Shown: positions 8,479-17,595, counted from the stretch's first letter. The stretch: 64,000 nucleotides of DNA from Ancylobacter gelatini (GCF_022601675.1 NZ_JAKVIL010000002.1:1-64000), one strand, 5' to 3'. Notes: generated from the letters alone by a model not told the origin. Numbers and translations: made by a program.

Positions 8479-8770
8479 GAAGGGCTCCCCGCCGCGGTGC
8501 GTTGCTCAAAAAGCACCGTGCGGCGTCAGGAGCCGTCCGGCACCCTTGCGGCCTGCGTTCCGTGCCGGCCGAATACTAATCATGCTAGCGATCCTGAAAC
8601 GGCGGCGCCAGCGGAATACCGATGCGCCCGACCCATGTGATCACACCTTGATGAGCCGAGAGCGGAATGTTCGCTCCTGTGTCTTCTGGCCAATAGGGCG
8701 GACGGCGCTTTTGGGCGATAAGGCCAGCCCCGGCGAGTTGCGCCGGCGCTTCAAGCCTTCGGTCCGTCTC

Positions 8771-10021
8771 ATGTCCTCCGCTCCCGCCACGCCTGAAAAT
8801 CCCCATCCCGGCATGGGTTTCCGGCAGTTCGTCGTGTTCATCGCCGCCATGATGGCCACCAATGCCATCGCGATCGATTCCATGCTGCCCGCGCTTCCCG
8901 AGATCGGGCACGCGCTGGCCATCGACACGGCCAATCATGCGCAGTGGGTGATCACGGCCTATCTGCTCGGTTTCGGCGCGGCGCAGATCATCTATGGCAG
9001 CCTTGCCGACCGCTTCGGGCGGCGCAGCGTGCTGATGGTCGGGCTGGCGATCTACACGCTGGCCTCGATCGGCGCGATCTTCGCCGGCAGCTTCGAGGTG
9101 ATGATGGCCGCGCGGGCCCTGCAGGGCGTCGGCTCGGCCGCGACCCGCATTCTCGCGGTCGCCATCGTGCGCGACTGCTATTCCGGCCGGCAGATGGCCC
9201 GCGTCATGTCGCTGGCCTTCATCGTGTTCCTGTCGGTGCCGATCATCGCCCCCTCCATCGGCCAGCTCATCGTGCTGTTCGCGCCGTGGCGCGGCATCTT
9301 CGTCATGCTCTGCCTGTTCGGCGCGGTGCTGATGGTCTGGACCTGGTTGCGCCTGCCGGAGACGCTGCACCCCGAGGACCGCACGCCGATCTCGGTCGCC
9401 GGCATTTCCCATGCCTTCGGGCTGGTGCTCGGCAGCCGCATCACGGTCGGCTACATGCTGGCCATGACCATGGTGATGGGCGGGCTGTTCGGCTTCATCA
9501 ATTCCTCGCAGCAGATCTTCGCCGATGCCTTCGACGCGGCGCATCTGTTCACCATCGTCTTCGCGCTGATCGCGGTGTTCATGGCGCTGTCCTCGCTGCT
9601 CAACGCCCGCATCGTCGGGCGGGTCGGCATGCGGCGGGTGTCCCATGCCGCGCTGCTCGGCTATCTGGCGATCACGCTGGTCCATGCCGGCGTCGTGGCG
9701 TCGGGCGTCGAGAACATCTGGACCTTCTCGATACTGCAGGCCGGGATGATGTTCTGCTTCGGCCTGATGGTGTCGAACTTCAATTCCATGGCGATGGAGC
9801 CGGTCGGCCATGTCGCCGGCACGGCGTCCTCGCTGCTCGGCTTCGTCAGCACCATCGGCGGCGCGCTGCTCGGCTTCGTGCTCGGCCAGAATTTCGACGG
9901 GACGACGCTGCCGCTGACCTTCGGTTTCGCCGCGTTCGGAGTGATGGCGCTGGTGTTCGTGCTGTTCGCGGAAAAGGGCCGGCTTTTCAGTTCGCACGGC
10001 GCGCCGGCCGGCCGGTCCTAG
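8771..10021 (+). CDS. Bcr/CflA-type multidrug efflux transporter (MFS)
   Basis: 416 residues from the ATG giving MSSAPATPENPHPGMGFRQF. The open frame continues 309 bases upstream without a plausible N-terminus, so this start was chosen to match the family length of about 400. It shows AIAIDSMLPALPEIG in helix 1 and GSLADRFGRRSVLMVGLAIY, the MFS loop 2-3 motif. RALQGVGSAATRILAVAIVR, the Bcr/CflA version of motif C, is also present, with about 12 helices in total. The family exports drugs or small metabolites by proton antiport at the inner membrane. It is convergent with a Nudix gene 27 bases away. Confidence 0.88.
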   Translation: MSSAPATPENPHPGMGFRQFVVFIAAMMATNAIAIDSMLPALPEIGHALAIDTANHAQWVITAYLLGFGAAQIIYGSLADRFGRRSVLMVGLAIYTLASIGAIFAGSFEVMMAARALQGVGSAATRILAVAIVRDCYSGRQMARVMSLAFIVFLSVPIIAPSIGQLIVLFAPWRGIFVMLCLFGAVLMVWTWLRLPETLHPEDRTPISVAGISHAFGLVLGSRITVGYMLAMTMVMGGLFGFINSSQQIFADAFDAAHLFTIVFALIAVFMALSSLLNARIVGRVGMRRVSHAALLGYLAITLVHAGVVASGVENIWTFSILQAGMMFCFGLMVSNFNSMAMEPVGHVAGTASSLLGFVSTIGGALLGFVLGQNFDGTTLPLTFGFAAFGVMALVFVLFAEKGRLFSSHGAPAGRS

Positions 10022-10048
10022 TTCCCGGCTCCCTCGTGCCGGCGCGGC

Positions 10049-10567
10049 TCAGGGCGTGCTGCTGGAGGCGAGCGAACGCGGCGCGCGCAAATCCTCCTCG
10101 GGCGGCAGCGTCCAGCCGCGCGACTGGGCAAAATCGAGAATCAGCGTGCCGAGATCGGGCTCGTCGATCAGCAGCGCCGCCTCGTCCGGCGCCACCCACA
10201 TATGCACCCGCTCGTGCCGCTCGGGCCAGTCGTCGAGCTGGCGCTTCACCATCAGCGGGTAGACCGTGACGCGGGTCAGCGCGAAATGGCTTTCCAGCCG
10301 CTTCCAGTACAGGTAGCGGCCGCAGGATTTGCGGCCGATTTCGCCAAGCACGCCGGCCTCCTGCCGCGCCTCGATCTGCGCCGATTTCCAGTCCTTGCGG
10401 TTCTTCATCGGCCAGCCCTTGGGAATCACTGCGCGATGGGTCTCGCGCGAGCTCATCACCAGGATTTCCAGCCGGCCATGCGCGCCGACGCGAAACGGCA
10501 GGGCCGCAACCTGCGTGAGCGGGCGGCCGGAGGAGGCTTTCCGTTTCTGTTGTTTTGCATTGGCCAT
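10049..10567 (-). CDS. Nudix hydrolase-like protein with a degenerate Nudix box
   Basis: 172 residues from the ATG giving MANAKQQKRK; an ATG 30 bases earlier is also possible. The N-terminal strand QVAALPFRVGAHGRLEILVM, then PKGWPMKNRKDWKSAQIEA and RQEAGVLGEIG, matches the DIPP-like Nudix family that acts on polyphosphorylated nucleotides or inositols. Compared with the box GX5EX7REUXEEXGU, the first Glu is Arg, the Arg is Ile and the first Glu of the EE pair is Gln. The Glu after Ile and the last Glu remain. Activity is therefore uncertain. It is divergent from the MAPEG gene. Confidence 0.8.
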   Translation of the reverse strand: MANAKQQKRKASSGRPLTQVAALPFRVGAHGRLEILVMSSRETHRAVIPKGWPMKNRKDWKSAQIEARQEAGVLGEIGRKSCGRYLYWKRLESHFALTRVTVYPLMVKRQLDDWPERHERVHMWVAPDEAALLIDEPDLGTLILDFAQSRGWTLPPEEDLRAPRSLASSSTP

Positions 10568-10639
10568 GGCTGCTAAATCTAACGGGCCTTTCCGCATACA
10601 GCGACCGTTTTCGCCCGTCCTTCCCGATTGGAAGCCTCG

Positions 10640-11038
10640 ATGACGACCGAGTTGACGCTGCTGGCCTGGACGCTGATCCTGGCCATCCTTCAGATATTGC
10701 TACCGGCGATGTTTCGCAATCGCGAGACCGGGACCGAGTTCAACGTCGGCCCGCGCGACACCGAGCGGCCGCCGGTCGGCGTGATCACGGGGCGGCTGCG
10801 GCGCGCGCAGGCCAACCTGTTCGAGACGCTGCCGCTTTTCGCGAGCGCGGTGCTGATCGCCCATGTCGCGGGCCGCGAGGGCGCGCTCACCCTGTGGGGC
10901 GCGTGGCTCTATCTCGGCGCGCGTGTGGTCTATGTGCCGCTCTATGCATTCGGCGTGCCCTATGTTCGTACGCTGGCCTGGTATGTCGCCATGGTCGGCC
11001 TTGTCCTGATTCTCGCCGCGCTGCTGCTGCCGGCCTGA
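10640..11038 (+). CDS. MAPEG-family membrane protein
   Basis: 132 residues from the ATG giving MTTELTLLAWTLILAILQIL; a TTG twelve bases earlier is possible. It has four hydrophobic helices and the segments RRAQANLFETLPLFASAVLI and LGARVVYVPLYAFGVPYVRT, the core of the eukaryote-like MAPEG family (glutathione-linked membrane enzymes). Bacterial members are mostly uncharacterised. The next gene starts 17 bases downstream on the same strand, so the two are probably cotranscribed. Confidence 0.85.
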   Translation: MTTELTLLAWTLILAILQILLPAMFRNRETGTEFNVGPRDTERPPVGVITGRLRRAQANLFETLPLFASAVLIAHVAGREGALTLWGAWLYLGARVVYVPLYAFGVPYVRTLAWYVAMVGLVLILAALLLPA

Positions 11039-11055
11039 CCTTTCCGGGAGCCTTC

Positions 11056-11622
11056 ATGCCTGTTGAACTCAGCTCCTTCGATTTCCTCGTCGTCCCGGGC
11101 CGGGAGAACGCTCCCGCGGCGCACTGGCAGTCGCACTGGCTCGGCGCCTTCGCCAATTCCTCGCGGCTGATCCAGGCCGACTGGTCGCGCCCGGAGGTCG
11201 GGGCGTGGACCGGGCAATTGGGGGCGGCGGTGGAGGCGGCGCCGCGCCGGGTGGTGCTGATCGGCCATTCGGTCGGGGTTGCGACCATCCTGCGCTGGAC
11301 CGCGAGCGCGCCGGCCGCCCAGGTCGCCAAGGTGGCGGGCGCGTTCCTCGCCGCGCCGACCAATGTCGAGGACCCCGACCCCTCCTTCGATCTGGTGCGC
11401 AATTTCGCGCCGATGCCGATGGCGAGGCTGCCCTATCCGGCGCTGGTGGTGGCGAGCCGCGACGATCCGCGCGTGACGATGCCGCGGGCACGCGAATGCG
11501 CGCAGGCCTGGGGCGCGGATTTCGCCGATATCGGCGAGGCCGGCCATATTGGCAGCGCCGCCGGTCTCGGCATGTGGCCGGCGGGGCTGCTTCTGCTCGG
11601 CGGCCTGCTGGCGAGGATTTGA
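11056..11622 (+). CDS. RBBP9/YdeN-type alpha/beta hydrolase
   Basis: 188 residues from the ATG giving MPVELSSFDFLVVPGRENAP. The family pattern is compact and complete. VVLIGHSVGVATILRW carries the nucleophile Ser in GHSVG, LVVASRDDPRV the acidic residue, and DIGEAGHIGSAAGLGMWPAG the catalytic His. These small cytosolic serine hydrolases have no firmly known substrate in bacteria. It follows the MAPEG gene by 17 bases and converges on a small hypothetical gene. Confidence 0.85.
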   Translation: MPVELSSFDFLVVPGRENAPAAHWQSHWLGAFANSSRLIQADWSRPEVGAWTGQLGAAVEAAPRRVVLIGHSVGVATILRWTASAPAAQVAKVAGAFLAAPTNVEDPDPSFDLVRNFAPMPMARLPYPALVVASRDDPRVTMPRARECAQAWGADFADIGEAGHIGSAAGLGMWPAGLLLLGGLLARI

Positions 11623-11630
11623 GCGACGGC

Positions 11631-11843
11631 TCAGTGGTGGCCGCTGAGCATGTCGGCGATGGCGCGGGCCACCTGCTTGGTCACGCGGCGCCGGTACTTG
11701 CGGTGTACCAGCTGGCCATTGTGGTAGATGTCCTGTTCCACATAGAGGTTCTCGCCGTCCCAGTGCAGCACGTTGTCGGACTCGGTGGTCTCGATCACAC
11801 CGATCTCCCGGATCAACTGACCTTCGAGGGTCGAAGTGGACAT
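11631..11843 (-). CDS. Small conserved-looking hypothetical protein
   Basis: 70 residues starting MSTSTLEGQLIREIGVIETT. The sequence is well mixed and soluble, with ENLYVEQDIYHNGQLVHRKY and RRRVTKQVARAIADMLSGHH. I know no family name. The start is supported by AGGAGGAA (minus-strand reading), about 6 bases upstream. It converges on the hydrolase gene with 8 bases between the stops. Confidence 0.65.
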   Translation of the reverse strand: MSTSTLEGQLIREIGVIETTESDNVLHWDGENLYVEQDIYHNGQLVHRKYRRRVTKQVARAIADMLSGHH

Positions 11844-11958
11844 GGTTGTTTCCTCCTGGAACGGTCCTTGGCACTCACCGCGGCGTGGGTCCGTCTCGCG
11901 TGGACCCTTCGCCGTCGCGGCTGTGTCACAACAATAGCTCGGGCCGCGCCGAACGCCA

Positions 11959-12687
11959 TCACCCTTCGCGGGCTCCCGCGCCGCTTTCCTCAGGCTCGAT
12001 GTCGCCGTGGCGCTGCAGCCGGAGCGCCACCAGCCAGCACCCCAGCGCCCACGCCCCGCCCAGGCACCAGCCGGCCAGAACATCGGTCGGCCAGTGCACG
12101 CCGAGATAGACCCGGCTGAGGCCGATCAGCAGCGTCAACGTCACCGCGACCGTCAGCGCATAGGCCTTGATTCGCCGCTTCTGTTCGGTGCGCACGATCA
12201 GTACGCCGAGCGTGAGATAGGTCAGCGCCGCCCCCATGGCGTGGCCACTGGGGAAGCTCAGCGTGTGCACCTCGACCAGATGCGCCACGAGGTCCGGGCG
12301 CGGTCGCTCGAAGCCGAGCTTCAGCAGGGTGGACATCACGCCGCCACTGGCGGTGGCCAGCAGCACGAACAGCGCTGAGGCGCGCTTGCCGTCCATGAAC
12401 AGGAAGCCGGTGACGATCAGCGTCACCAGGATCAGCACCGTGGTGCTGCCCAGCGCGGTGATGTCCAGCATCATGATCTCCAGCCAGGCCGGGCCGAGTG
12501 GATCGGCGGTGTCGCCCGGCGCGCGGAACGCCAGAAGCAGCGCCTCGTCGAAACCATGGGTCTCGCCCTCGATCACCTCGTCGGCGAGCAGGGCGAAGCC
12601 GAGCAGGCCGGCGGCGATGGCAATGAGCGCGTAGAGCACCCCGAGTTCCGCGAAAAAGCGCGGGCGGGGCGAAGGCGGGGTCGGCAT
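11959..12687 (-). CDS. PAP2-family membrane phosphatase
   Basis: 242 residues from the ATG giving MPTPPSPRPRFFAEL. GAGGA lies 7 bases upstream, which favours this start over an ATG 18 bases earlier. Six helices are apparent. All three phosphatase signatures are present: KLGFERPRPD, LSFPSGHAMGAALTY and SRVYLGVHWPTDVLAGW. The family dephosphorylates undecaprenyl pyrophosphate, phosphatidylglycerophosphate or other lipid phosphates on the outer face of the inner membrane. The gene is divergent from the 26-residue peptide and the hybrid kinase. Confidence 0.9.
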   Translation of the reverse strand: MPTPPSPRPRFFAELGVLYALIAIAAGLLGFALLADEVIEGETHGFDEALLLAFRAPGDTADPLGPAWLEIMMLDITALGSTTVLILVTLIVTGFLFMDGKRASALFVLLATASGGVMSTLLKLGFERPRPDLVAHLVEVHTLSFPSGHAMGAALTYLTLGVLIVRTEQKRRIKAYALTVAVTLTLLIGLSRVYLGVHWPTDVLAGWCLGGAWALGCWLVALRLQRHGDIEPEESGAGAREG

Positions 12688-12775
12688 GGCGTCGTCCTCG
12701 TACATTCCCTTGAGGGAGGGGAACCAAATCGGGGCATGCGGTGTTCCCGCTGGACCAATGCAACAGGAGGAAGGC

Positions 12776-12856
12776 ATGCTTAGAGGTGGTCTGCTATGGC
12801 TCATCGGCATTCCGCTGCCGATCATCATCGTGCTGTGGCTGATGGGGTACCTGTAA
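12776..12856 (+). CDS. 26-residue hydrophobic membrane peptide
   Basis: A very short frame with a perfect ribosome site: AGGAGG at 12765-12770, five bases before the ATG at 12776. The peptide starts MLRGGLLWLIGIPLPIII and ends LWLMGYL. It is almost entirely hydrophobic, with one positive charge near the start and a central Pro-x-Pro kink. It could span the membrane once. The hybrid kinase gene starts 43 bases downstream on the same strand, so cotranscription is likely. Very short membrane proteins of this look are scattered through proteobacteria without known function. No function is assigned. Confidence 0.65.
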   Translation: MLRGGLLWLIGIPLPIIIVLWLMGYL

Positions 12857-12899
12857 TCCGAATTTCTCCTGCCGTCGGCGCCAGGAAGGTGCCGACGGT

Positions 12900-15254
12900 A
12901 TGTACCAGTTTGGCGGGAGGCAGGGGGAGCCGGCCGCCGGGGGCTTGAACATCGTGGCGATGCACGTCGTCGGAGGTCATCATGTCGCGCTGGTCGCTCT
13001 GTCGATCCTGATCGCGATTGCCGCTTCCTATACTGCTCTCGATCTTGCCGGACGCATGCGGCATGCATCGCTGTCGATGCAGCGGCGTTGGTTGGCCGCG
13101 GGTGCCGTGGTGATGGGCGGCGGCATCTGGTCGATGCATTTCATCGCGATGCTGGCGCTGAAGAGCGGCATGGTCGTGTCCTATGATCCTCTTCTCACGC
13201 TGTTGTCCTTCCTGATCGCGCTCGCCGCGACCGGCGCCGCCTTTCTCGTGGCCAGCGGCCGCGAGACCTCGCGGCGCCTGGTGGTGCTGAGCGGCGTGTT
13301 CATGGGGCTCGGCATCGTCGGGATGCACTACACCGGCATGAGCGCGATGCGCATGTCGGGCCAGCTCTACTATGATTATCTCTTCGTCGGCGCCGCGATC
13401 ATCATCGCCATCGGCGCGTCGGTCGCCGCTCTCTGGCTGGCGTTCCGCCGCCATTCGATCCCGCAGCGCATCGTCGGCGCCATCGCGCTCGGCATCGGCG
13501 TTGCCAGCGTGCATTACGTTGCCATGATCGGCATCACCTATGTGGGATCGGACGAGGCGATGGCCACGCATCAGGCGGCCGGGATCGACGATTCCCATCT
13601 CGCCGTGCTGGTGACGGGTACCAGCTTCATCATCTTCGTCGCCGCCATCCTCGCGGCCATGTATGACCGCCGCTTCGTGCTGCTGGCGGAGCGCGAGGCG
13701 CTGATGTGGCGCGAGGACGAGGAGCGCTACCGCACGCTCTACCGCCGCACGCCGCTGCCGCTGCATTCGCTCGGCGCCGACGGGCGGATCGAGCAGGTCA
13801 GCGACAAGTGGCTCGACATGCTGGGCTATCAGCGCAACGAGGTGATCGGCCGCCCGCTCACCGATTTCATGACCCCGGAATCCGCCCGCCAGCGCAATGA
13901 GGAGCACTGGCCGCTGCTGCTGGGCACCGGCGAACTGCGCGAGGCGGAGTACAAGCTCATCACCCGGGAAGGTCGCCAGCTGGACTGCGTGCTCTCCGCG
14001 GTCGCCGAGCGCGATTCCGAGGGGCGCCTGACCAAGACCCTGTGCGGCCTGATCGACATTTCCGAGCGGCGCCAGGCCGAGGAGGCCCTGCGCCAGGCGC
14101 AGAAGCTGGAAGCAGTCGGCCAGCTCACCGGCGGCATTGCGCACGATTTCAACAATCTGCTGGCGGTGATTCTCGGCAATCTCGAACTTGCTTCCAAGCG
14201 CGCGCCGGACGACCCGCGCCTGCGGCTCCTGCTCGGCAACACCATGCAGGCGGCGCAGCGCGGGGCGGCCCTCACCCAGCGCATGCTCGCCTTCGCGCGC
14301 CGGCAGGACCTCAATCCGCAGCCGGTGGACGTGCCCGAGCTGGTGCTCGGCATGGCGGAGCTGATGCGCCGGTCCATCGGGCCGAGCGTGAAGATCGAGA
14401 CCCGCTTTCCGCTGGGCCTGCCACGCGCGCGGGTCGACGCCAACCAGCTCGAACTGTCCCTGCTCAACCTTGCGGTAAACGCGCGCGACGCCATGCCCGA
14501 TGGCGGCTCGATCGTGATCGCCGCGCGCGAGGAGGAGATCGACGCCGCCAGCGCGGCGCAGGAGCCCGAGGGGCTGCCGACCGGCCGCTATTTCTGCCTC
14601 ACCGTCACCGATGACGGCGTCGGCATGGACGAGGAAACGCTCTCGCACGCCACCGAGCCGTTCTTCACCACCAAGGGCATTGGCAAGGGCACCGGGCTCG
14701 GCCTTGCCATGGTGCATGGCCTTGCCGCGCAATCGGGCGGGCGGCTGGTGCTGACCAGCCGCAAGGGCGAGGGCACCACGGCGGCGATCTACCTGCCGAT
14801 CGCCGACGAGATGGCCAAGGTTCCCGCCGTGGCGCCGCCCGCCGAGGTGTTCGCGGATTGCGCCGGCGCGCGCATCCTGGTGGTCGATGACGATCCGCTG
14901 GTGCTGTCGGCCACGGTGGCGATGCTCGAAGACCTCTCTTATGTCGTGACAGAGGCGTCCTCCGCGCAGCAGGCGCTCAACATCCTCGATGGCGGCGCGG
15001 CGTTCGACGTCGTGCTTACCGATCAGGCCATGCCGGGCATGACGGGTGTCCAGCTCTATCTCGCCATCCGCCGGCGCTGGCCGGATTTGCCGGTGATCCT
15101 CGGCACCGGCTACGCCGAGCTGCCCCCGGAGGCGGGAGCCGACCTCAAGCGGCTCGGAAAACCGTTCGGTCGGGATGCGCTGGAACAGGCGATTTCGGTC
15201 GCAACCCGCCGCGCCGGCGAGAACGTGGTCCGCATGCCGTCACGCCACGGCTAG
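12900..15254 (+). CDS. MHYT-domain hybrid sensor histidine kinase
   Basis: 784 residues if the ATG at 12900 is used; an ATG at 12960 (MHVVGGHHVALVALS) is a good alternative because MHYT proteins usually start near this point. Residues about 25-220 are the seven-helix MHYT sensor with its repeated motifs WSMHFIAM, GMHYTGM and SVHYVAM, thought to bind a metal and sense gas or redox state. A PAS domain (about 280-400) follows, then HisKA with GGIAHDFNNLLAVILGNLEL (His415), HATPase with NLAVNARDAMPDGG and GTGLGLAMVHGL, and a receiver with DVVLTDQAMPGMTG (Asp708). The protein should autophosphorylate at the inner membrane and pass phosphate to its own receiver. No separate output regulator is adjacent. 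Confidence 0.92.
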   Translation: MYQFGGRQGEPAAGGLNIVAMHVVGGHHVALVALSILIAIAASYTALDLAGRMRHASLSMQRRWLAAGAVVMGGGIWSMHFIAMLALKSGMVVSYDPLLTLLSFLIALAATGAAFLVASGRETSRRLVVLSGVFMGLGIVGMHYTGMSAMRMSGQLYYDYLFVGAAIIIAIGASVAALWLAFRRHSIPQRIVGAIALGIGVASVHYVAMIGITYVGSDEAMATHQAAGIDDSHLAVLVTGTSFIIFVAAILAAMYDRRFVLLAEREALMWREDEERYRTLYRRTPLPLHSLGADGRIEQVSDKWLDMLGYQRNEVIGRPLTDFMTPESARQRNEEHWPLLLGTGELREAEYKLITREGRQLDCVLSAVAERDSEGRLTKTLCGLIDISERRQAEEALRQAQKLEAVGQLTGGIAHDFNNLLAVILGNLELASKRAPDDPRLRLLLGNTMQAAQRGAALTQRMLAFARRQDLNPQPVDVPELVLGMAELMRRSIGPSVKIETRFPLGLPRARVDANQLELSLLNLAVNARDAMPDGGSIVIAAREEEIDAASAAQEPEGLPTGRYFCLTVTDDGVGMDEETLSHATEPFFTTKGIGKGTGLGLAMVHGLAAQSGGRLVLTSRKGEGTTAAIYLPIADEMAKVPAVAPPAEVFADCAGARILVVDDDPLVLSATVAMLEDLSYVVTEASSAQQALNILDGGAAFDVVLTDQAMPGMTGVQLYLAIRRRWPDLPVILGTGYAELPPEAGADLKRLGKPFGRDALEQAISVATRRAGENVVRMPSRHG

Positions 15255-15323
15255 GCTGTCCGCGCCGGTGGACCACGCGGCGCCGACCCTCGCGCGAAGC
15301 GTCGCAATTCTTCCGGCGCTCCC

Positions 15324-15352
15324 GTGACATCCGTGATCCGAATGATTATATC
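15324..15352 (+). promoter_or_regulatory. Putative sigma-70 type promoter for the thi operon
   Basis: GTGACA (15324-15329) and TATATC (15347-15352) are separated by 17 bases, placing the expected transcript start just at the 5' edge of the TPP riboswitch. The match to TTGACA/TATAAT is reasonable for an alphaproteobacterium. It is the only such pair seen in this spacer. Confidence 0.5.
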
Positions 15353-15357
15353 AGACC

Positions 15358-15465
15358 CGTCCAGGGGAGCCTCGTCAGGAGGCTGAGAGGCCATCAACGC
15401 GCGGGTTTCGCGTGGCATGGCGACCCTTTGAACCTGATCCAGCTCGGACTGGCGGAGGGAGGGAG
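15358..15465 (+). promoter_or_regulatory. TPP riboswitch (THI element)
   Basis: The conserved cores are present in order: GGGGAGCC, then GGCTGAGAGG (15381-15390), a variable hairpin, and ACCCTTTGAACCTGATCC (15423-15440), ending in GGAGGGAGGG directly before the thiO start at 15469. The end of the element overlaps the ribosome site, so control of translation by thiamine pyrophosphate is likely. It governs thiO-thiS-thiG-thiE. Confidence 0.93.
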
Positions 15466-15468
15466 TGC

Positions 15469-16539
15469 ATGACCCCGCATACTGACCTGCATGACGACAC
15501 GGTGACCGATGCCGCGCGCGGCGCCGACAATGCGATGCGCGTGCGCATCGTGGGCGCGGGCGTCGCGGGGCTGACCTGCGCCCATGCCTTCGCAAGGCGC
15601 GGGGCACGCGTGACTCTGGTGGACCGCAATGCCGGCTCCGGGCGTGGCTGCTCGTGGTATGCGGGCGGCATGCTGGCGCCATGGTGCGAGCGCGAGAGCG
15701 CCGAGCCGATCATCGTCGACCTTGGGCTGGAATCGCAGGCCTACTGGCGCGAGGCGGTGCCGGACGTGCCGAATGAGGGTAGCCTCGTGCTGGCGCAGCC
15801 GCGCGACCTGCCCGACCTTCGGCGCTTTGCGCGGCGTACCGATCATTATGAATGGCTCGACGGCCCGGCCATCGCCGCGCTGGAGCCGGATCTCGACGGG
15901 CGCTTCGACCAGGGCCTGTTCTTCGCCAGCGAATCGCATCTGGAACCGCGCAAGGCGTTGGCCGCGCTGACCCGTCGGCTGACCGACGAGTTCGGCGTCG
16001 AGATGACATTCGAGGCGGAAGGCTTCGCGGCGGAGGCGGACGACGCCGATGTCGTAGTCGACTGCCGGGGCCTTGCCGCCCGCGACGAACTCACCGACCT
16101 GCGCGGCGTCAAGGGCGAGATGCTGGTGCTCTATTCCACCGAGGTGTCGCTCAAGCGCCCGGTGCGCATGCTGCATCCGCGCATCCCGGTCTATATCGTG
16201 CCGCGCGGCGACGGGCATTTCATGATCGGCGCCACCTCGATCGAGAATGACGAGCGCGGCCGCGTGACCGGGCGTTCCATGCTGGAGCTGCTCGGGGCGG
16301 TCTACGCGCTGCACCCGGCCTTTGGCGAAGCGGAAATCGTGGAGATCGGCGCGGATGTCCGCCCGGCCTTCCCGGACAACCTGCCGCGCCTGCGCCGGCG
16401 GGGAAAGACCATTTATGTCAACGGCCTGTACCGCCACGGCTTCCTTGCCGCCCCCGCGCTGGCGCGCCGCGCGGCGGAACTGGCCTTCGACGGGACGCAT
16501 TTCCCGGAGGTGATGGATGAAGATCGTCGTGAATGGTGA
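15469..16539 (+). CDS. thiO: Glycine oxidase, thiamine biosynthesis
   Basis: 356 residues from the ATG directly behind the riboswitch. Residues 24-55 form the FAD-binding fold (RVRIVGAGVAGLTCAHAFAR). GGMLAPWCERESAEP is the DAO-family signature after it. The C-terminus contains NGLYRHGFLAAPALARRAAE, the conserved flavin-contacting segment. ThiO oxidises glycine to the imine used by ThiG for thiazole formation, as in aerobic bacteria that lack ThiH. The stop overlaps the thiS start by 23 bases, indicating translational coupling. Confidence 0.93.
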   Translation: MTPHTDLHDDTVTDAARGADNAMRVRIVGAGVAGLTCAHAFARRGARVTLVDRNAGSGRGCSWYAGGMLAPWCERESAEPIIVDLGLESQAYWREAVPDVPNEGSLVLAQPRDLPDLRRFARRTDHYEWLDGPAIAALEPDLDGRFDQGLFFASESHLEPRKALAALTRRLTDEFGVEMTFEAEGFAAEADDADVVVDCRGLAARDELTDLRGVKGEMLVLYSTEVSLKRPVRMLHPRIPVYIVPRGDGHFMIGATSIENDERGRVTGRSMLELLGAVYALHPAFGEAEIVEIGADVRPAFPDNLPRLRRRGKTIYVNGLYRHGFLAAPALARRAAELAFDGTHFPEVMDEDRREW

Positions 16540-16714
16540 GGCGGCCGAGACCCGCTCGGCCAGCCTGACCGACCTTCTGACCGAACTCGGCTTTGCCGAT
16601 GCCATAGTCGCCACCGCGGTGAACGGGGCGATGGTGCGCGCCGCCCGGCGCGGCGAGACCCCGATCACTGAAGGCGACCGCATCGAAATCCTCGCCCCGA
16701 TGCAGGGAGGCTGA
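16517..16714 (+). CDS. thiS: Sulfur-carrier protein ThiS
   Basis: 65 residues, a ubiquitin-like fold ending in the obligatory Gly-Gly (EILAPMQGG). The start [11 protein letters not shown] is typical. The C-terminal glycine is adenylated and thiocarboxylated to donate sulfur for the thiazole ring made by ThiG, encoded 2 bases downstream. Neither the activating ThiF nor a ThiI-type sulfur donor is in the window. Confidence 0.95.
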   Translation: MKIVVNGEAAETRSASLTDLLTELGFADAIVATAVNGAMVRAARRGETPITEGDRIEILAPMQGG

Positions 16715-16716
16715 GC

Positions 16717-17559
16717 ATGGACGCCGTGAACACCACCACGAATACGACATCGTCGAGCGCCATGACCGATCCGCTGGAGTTCTATGGCACGCAGGTGGCG
16801 TCGCGCCTGCTGCTCGGCACGGCGCAATATCCCTCGCCCGCCATTCTCACTGAGGCGATCCGCGCCAGCGGCACCGAGATCGTCACGGTCTCGCTGCGCC
16901 GCGAATCCGGCGCGGCCAAATCAGGCGAGAAACTGGCGGGCCAAAGCTTCTGGTCGCTGATCCGCGACCTCGGCGTGAAGGTTCTGCCCAACACCGCCGG
17001 CTGCAAGACCGTGAAGGAAGCCGTCACCACCGCCGAGATGGCGCGCGAACTGTTCGGCACGCCCTGGGTCAAGCTGGAGGTGATCGGCGAGGACGACACG
17101 CTGCAGCCCGACGTGTTCGGCCTGGTCGAGGCCGCGCGCATCCTGTCGCGCGACGGCTTCCAGGTGTTCCCCTACACCACCGAGGACCTCGTGGTCGCCG
17201 AGAAGCTGGTCTCCGCCGGCTGCGAGGTGCTGATGCCGTGGGGCGCGCCGATCGGCAGCGGGCGCGGGCTGAACAATCCCTATGGCCTGCGCTCCATGCG
17301 CGCGCATTTCCCCGGCATTCCGCTGGTGGTCGATGCCGGCGTCGGCGTGCCGTCCCATGCGGCGGCGGCGATGGAACTCGGCTATGACGCGGTGCTGCTG
17401 AACACCGCCGTCGCCAAGGCCGGCGATCCCGCGCGCATGGCCCGCGCCTTCGCCCGCGCGCTGGAGGCCGGCCGCGAGGCTTTCCTCGCCGACCCGATCG
17501 ACGCGCGCGACATGGCCGCTCCCTCGACCCCGGTGATGGGACGGGCCGTGCTCGGCTGA
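16717..17559 (+). CDS. thiG: Thiazole synthase
   Basis: 280 residues; the first 15 ([15 protein letters not shown]) exceed the usual family N-terminus, and an internal ATG at 16762 ([20 protein letters not shown]) may be the true start. The TIM-barrel core shows [42 protein letters not shown] with the catalytic Lys, and [15 protein letters not shown]. It condenses deoxyxylulose phosphate, dehydroglycine and ThiS thiocarboxylate into the thiazole. It sits third in the riboswitch-controlled operon. Confidence 0.94.
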   Translation: MDAVNTTTNTTSSSAMTDPLEFYGTQVASRLLLGTAQYPSPAILTEAIRASGTEIVTVSLRRESGAAKSGEKLAGQSFWSLIRDLGVKVLPNTAGCKTVKEAVTTAEMARELFGTPWVKLEVIGEDDTLQPDVFGLVEAARILSRDGFQVFPYTTEDLVVAEKLVSAGCEVLMPWGAPIGSGRGLNNPYGLRSMRAHFPGIPLVVDAGVGVPSHAAAAMELGYDAVLLNTAVAKAGDPARMARAFARALEAGREAFLADPIDARDMAAPSTPVMGRAVLG

Positions 17560-17595
17560 TCCATCGCCACCCTTCGCATATGTTCAGGTGCCTGA

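Noticed and set aside
8462-8770. In-frame N-terminal extension of the Bcr/CflA transporter
   Set aside because: The translated segment is Arg-rich and lacks a membrane helix, and it overlaps the start of the divergent membrane protein. The ATG at 8771 gives the normal family length.
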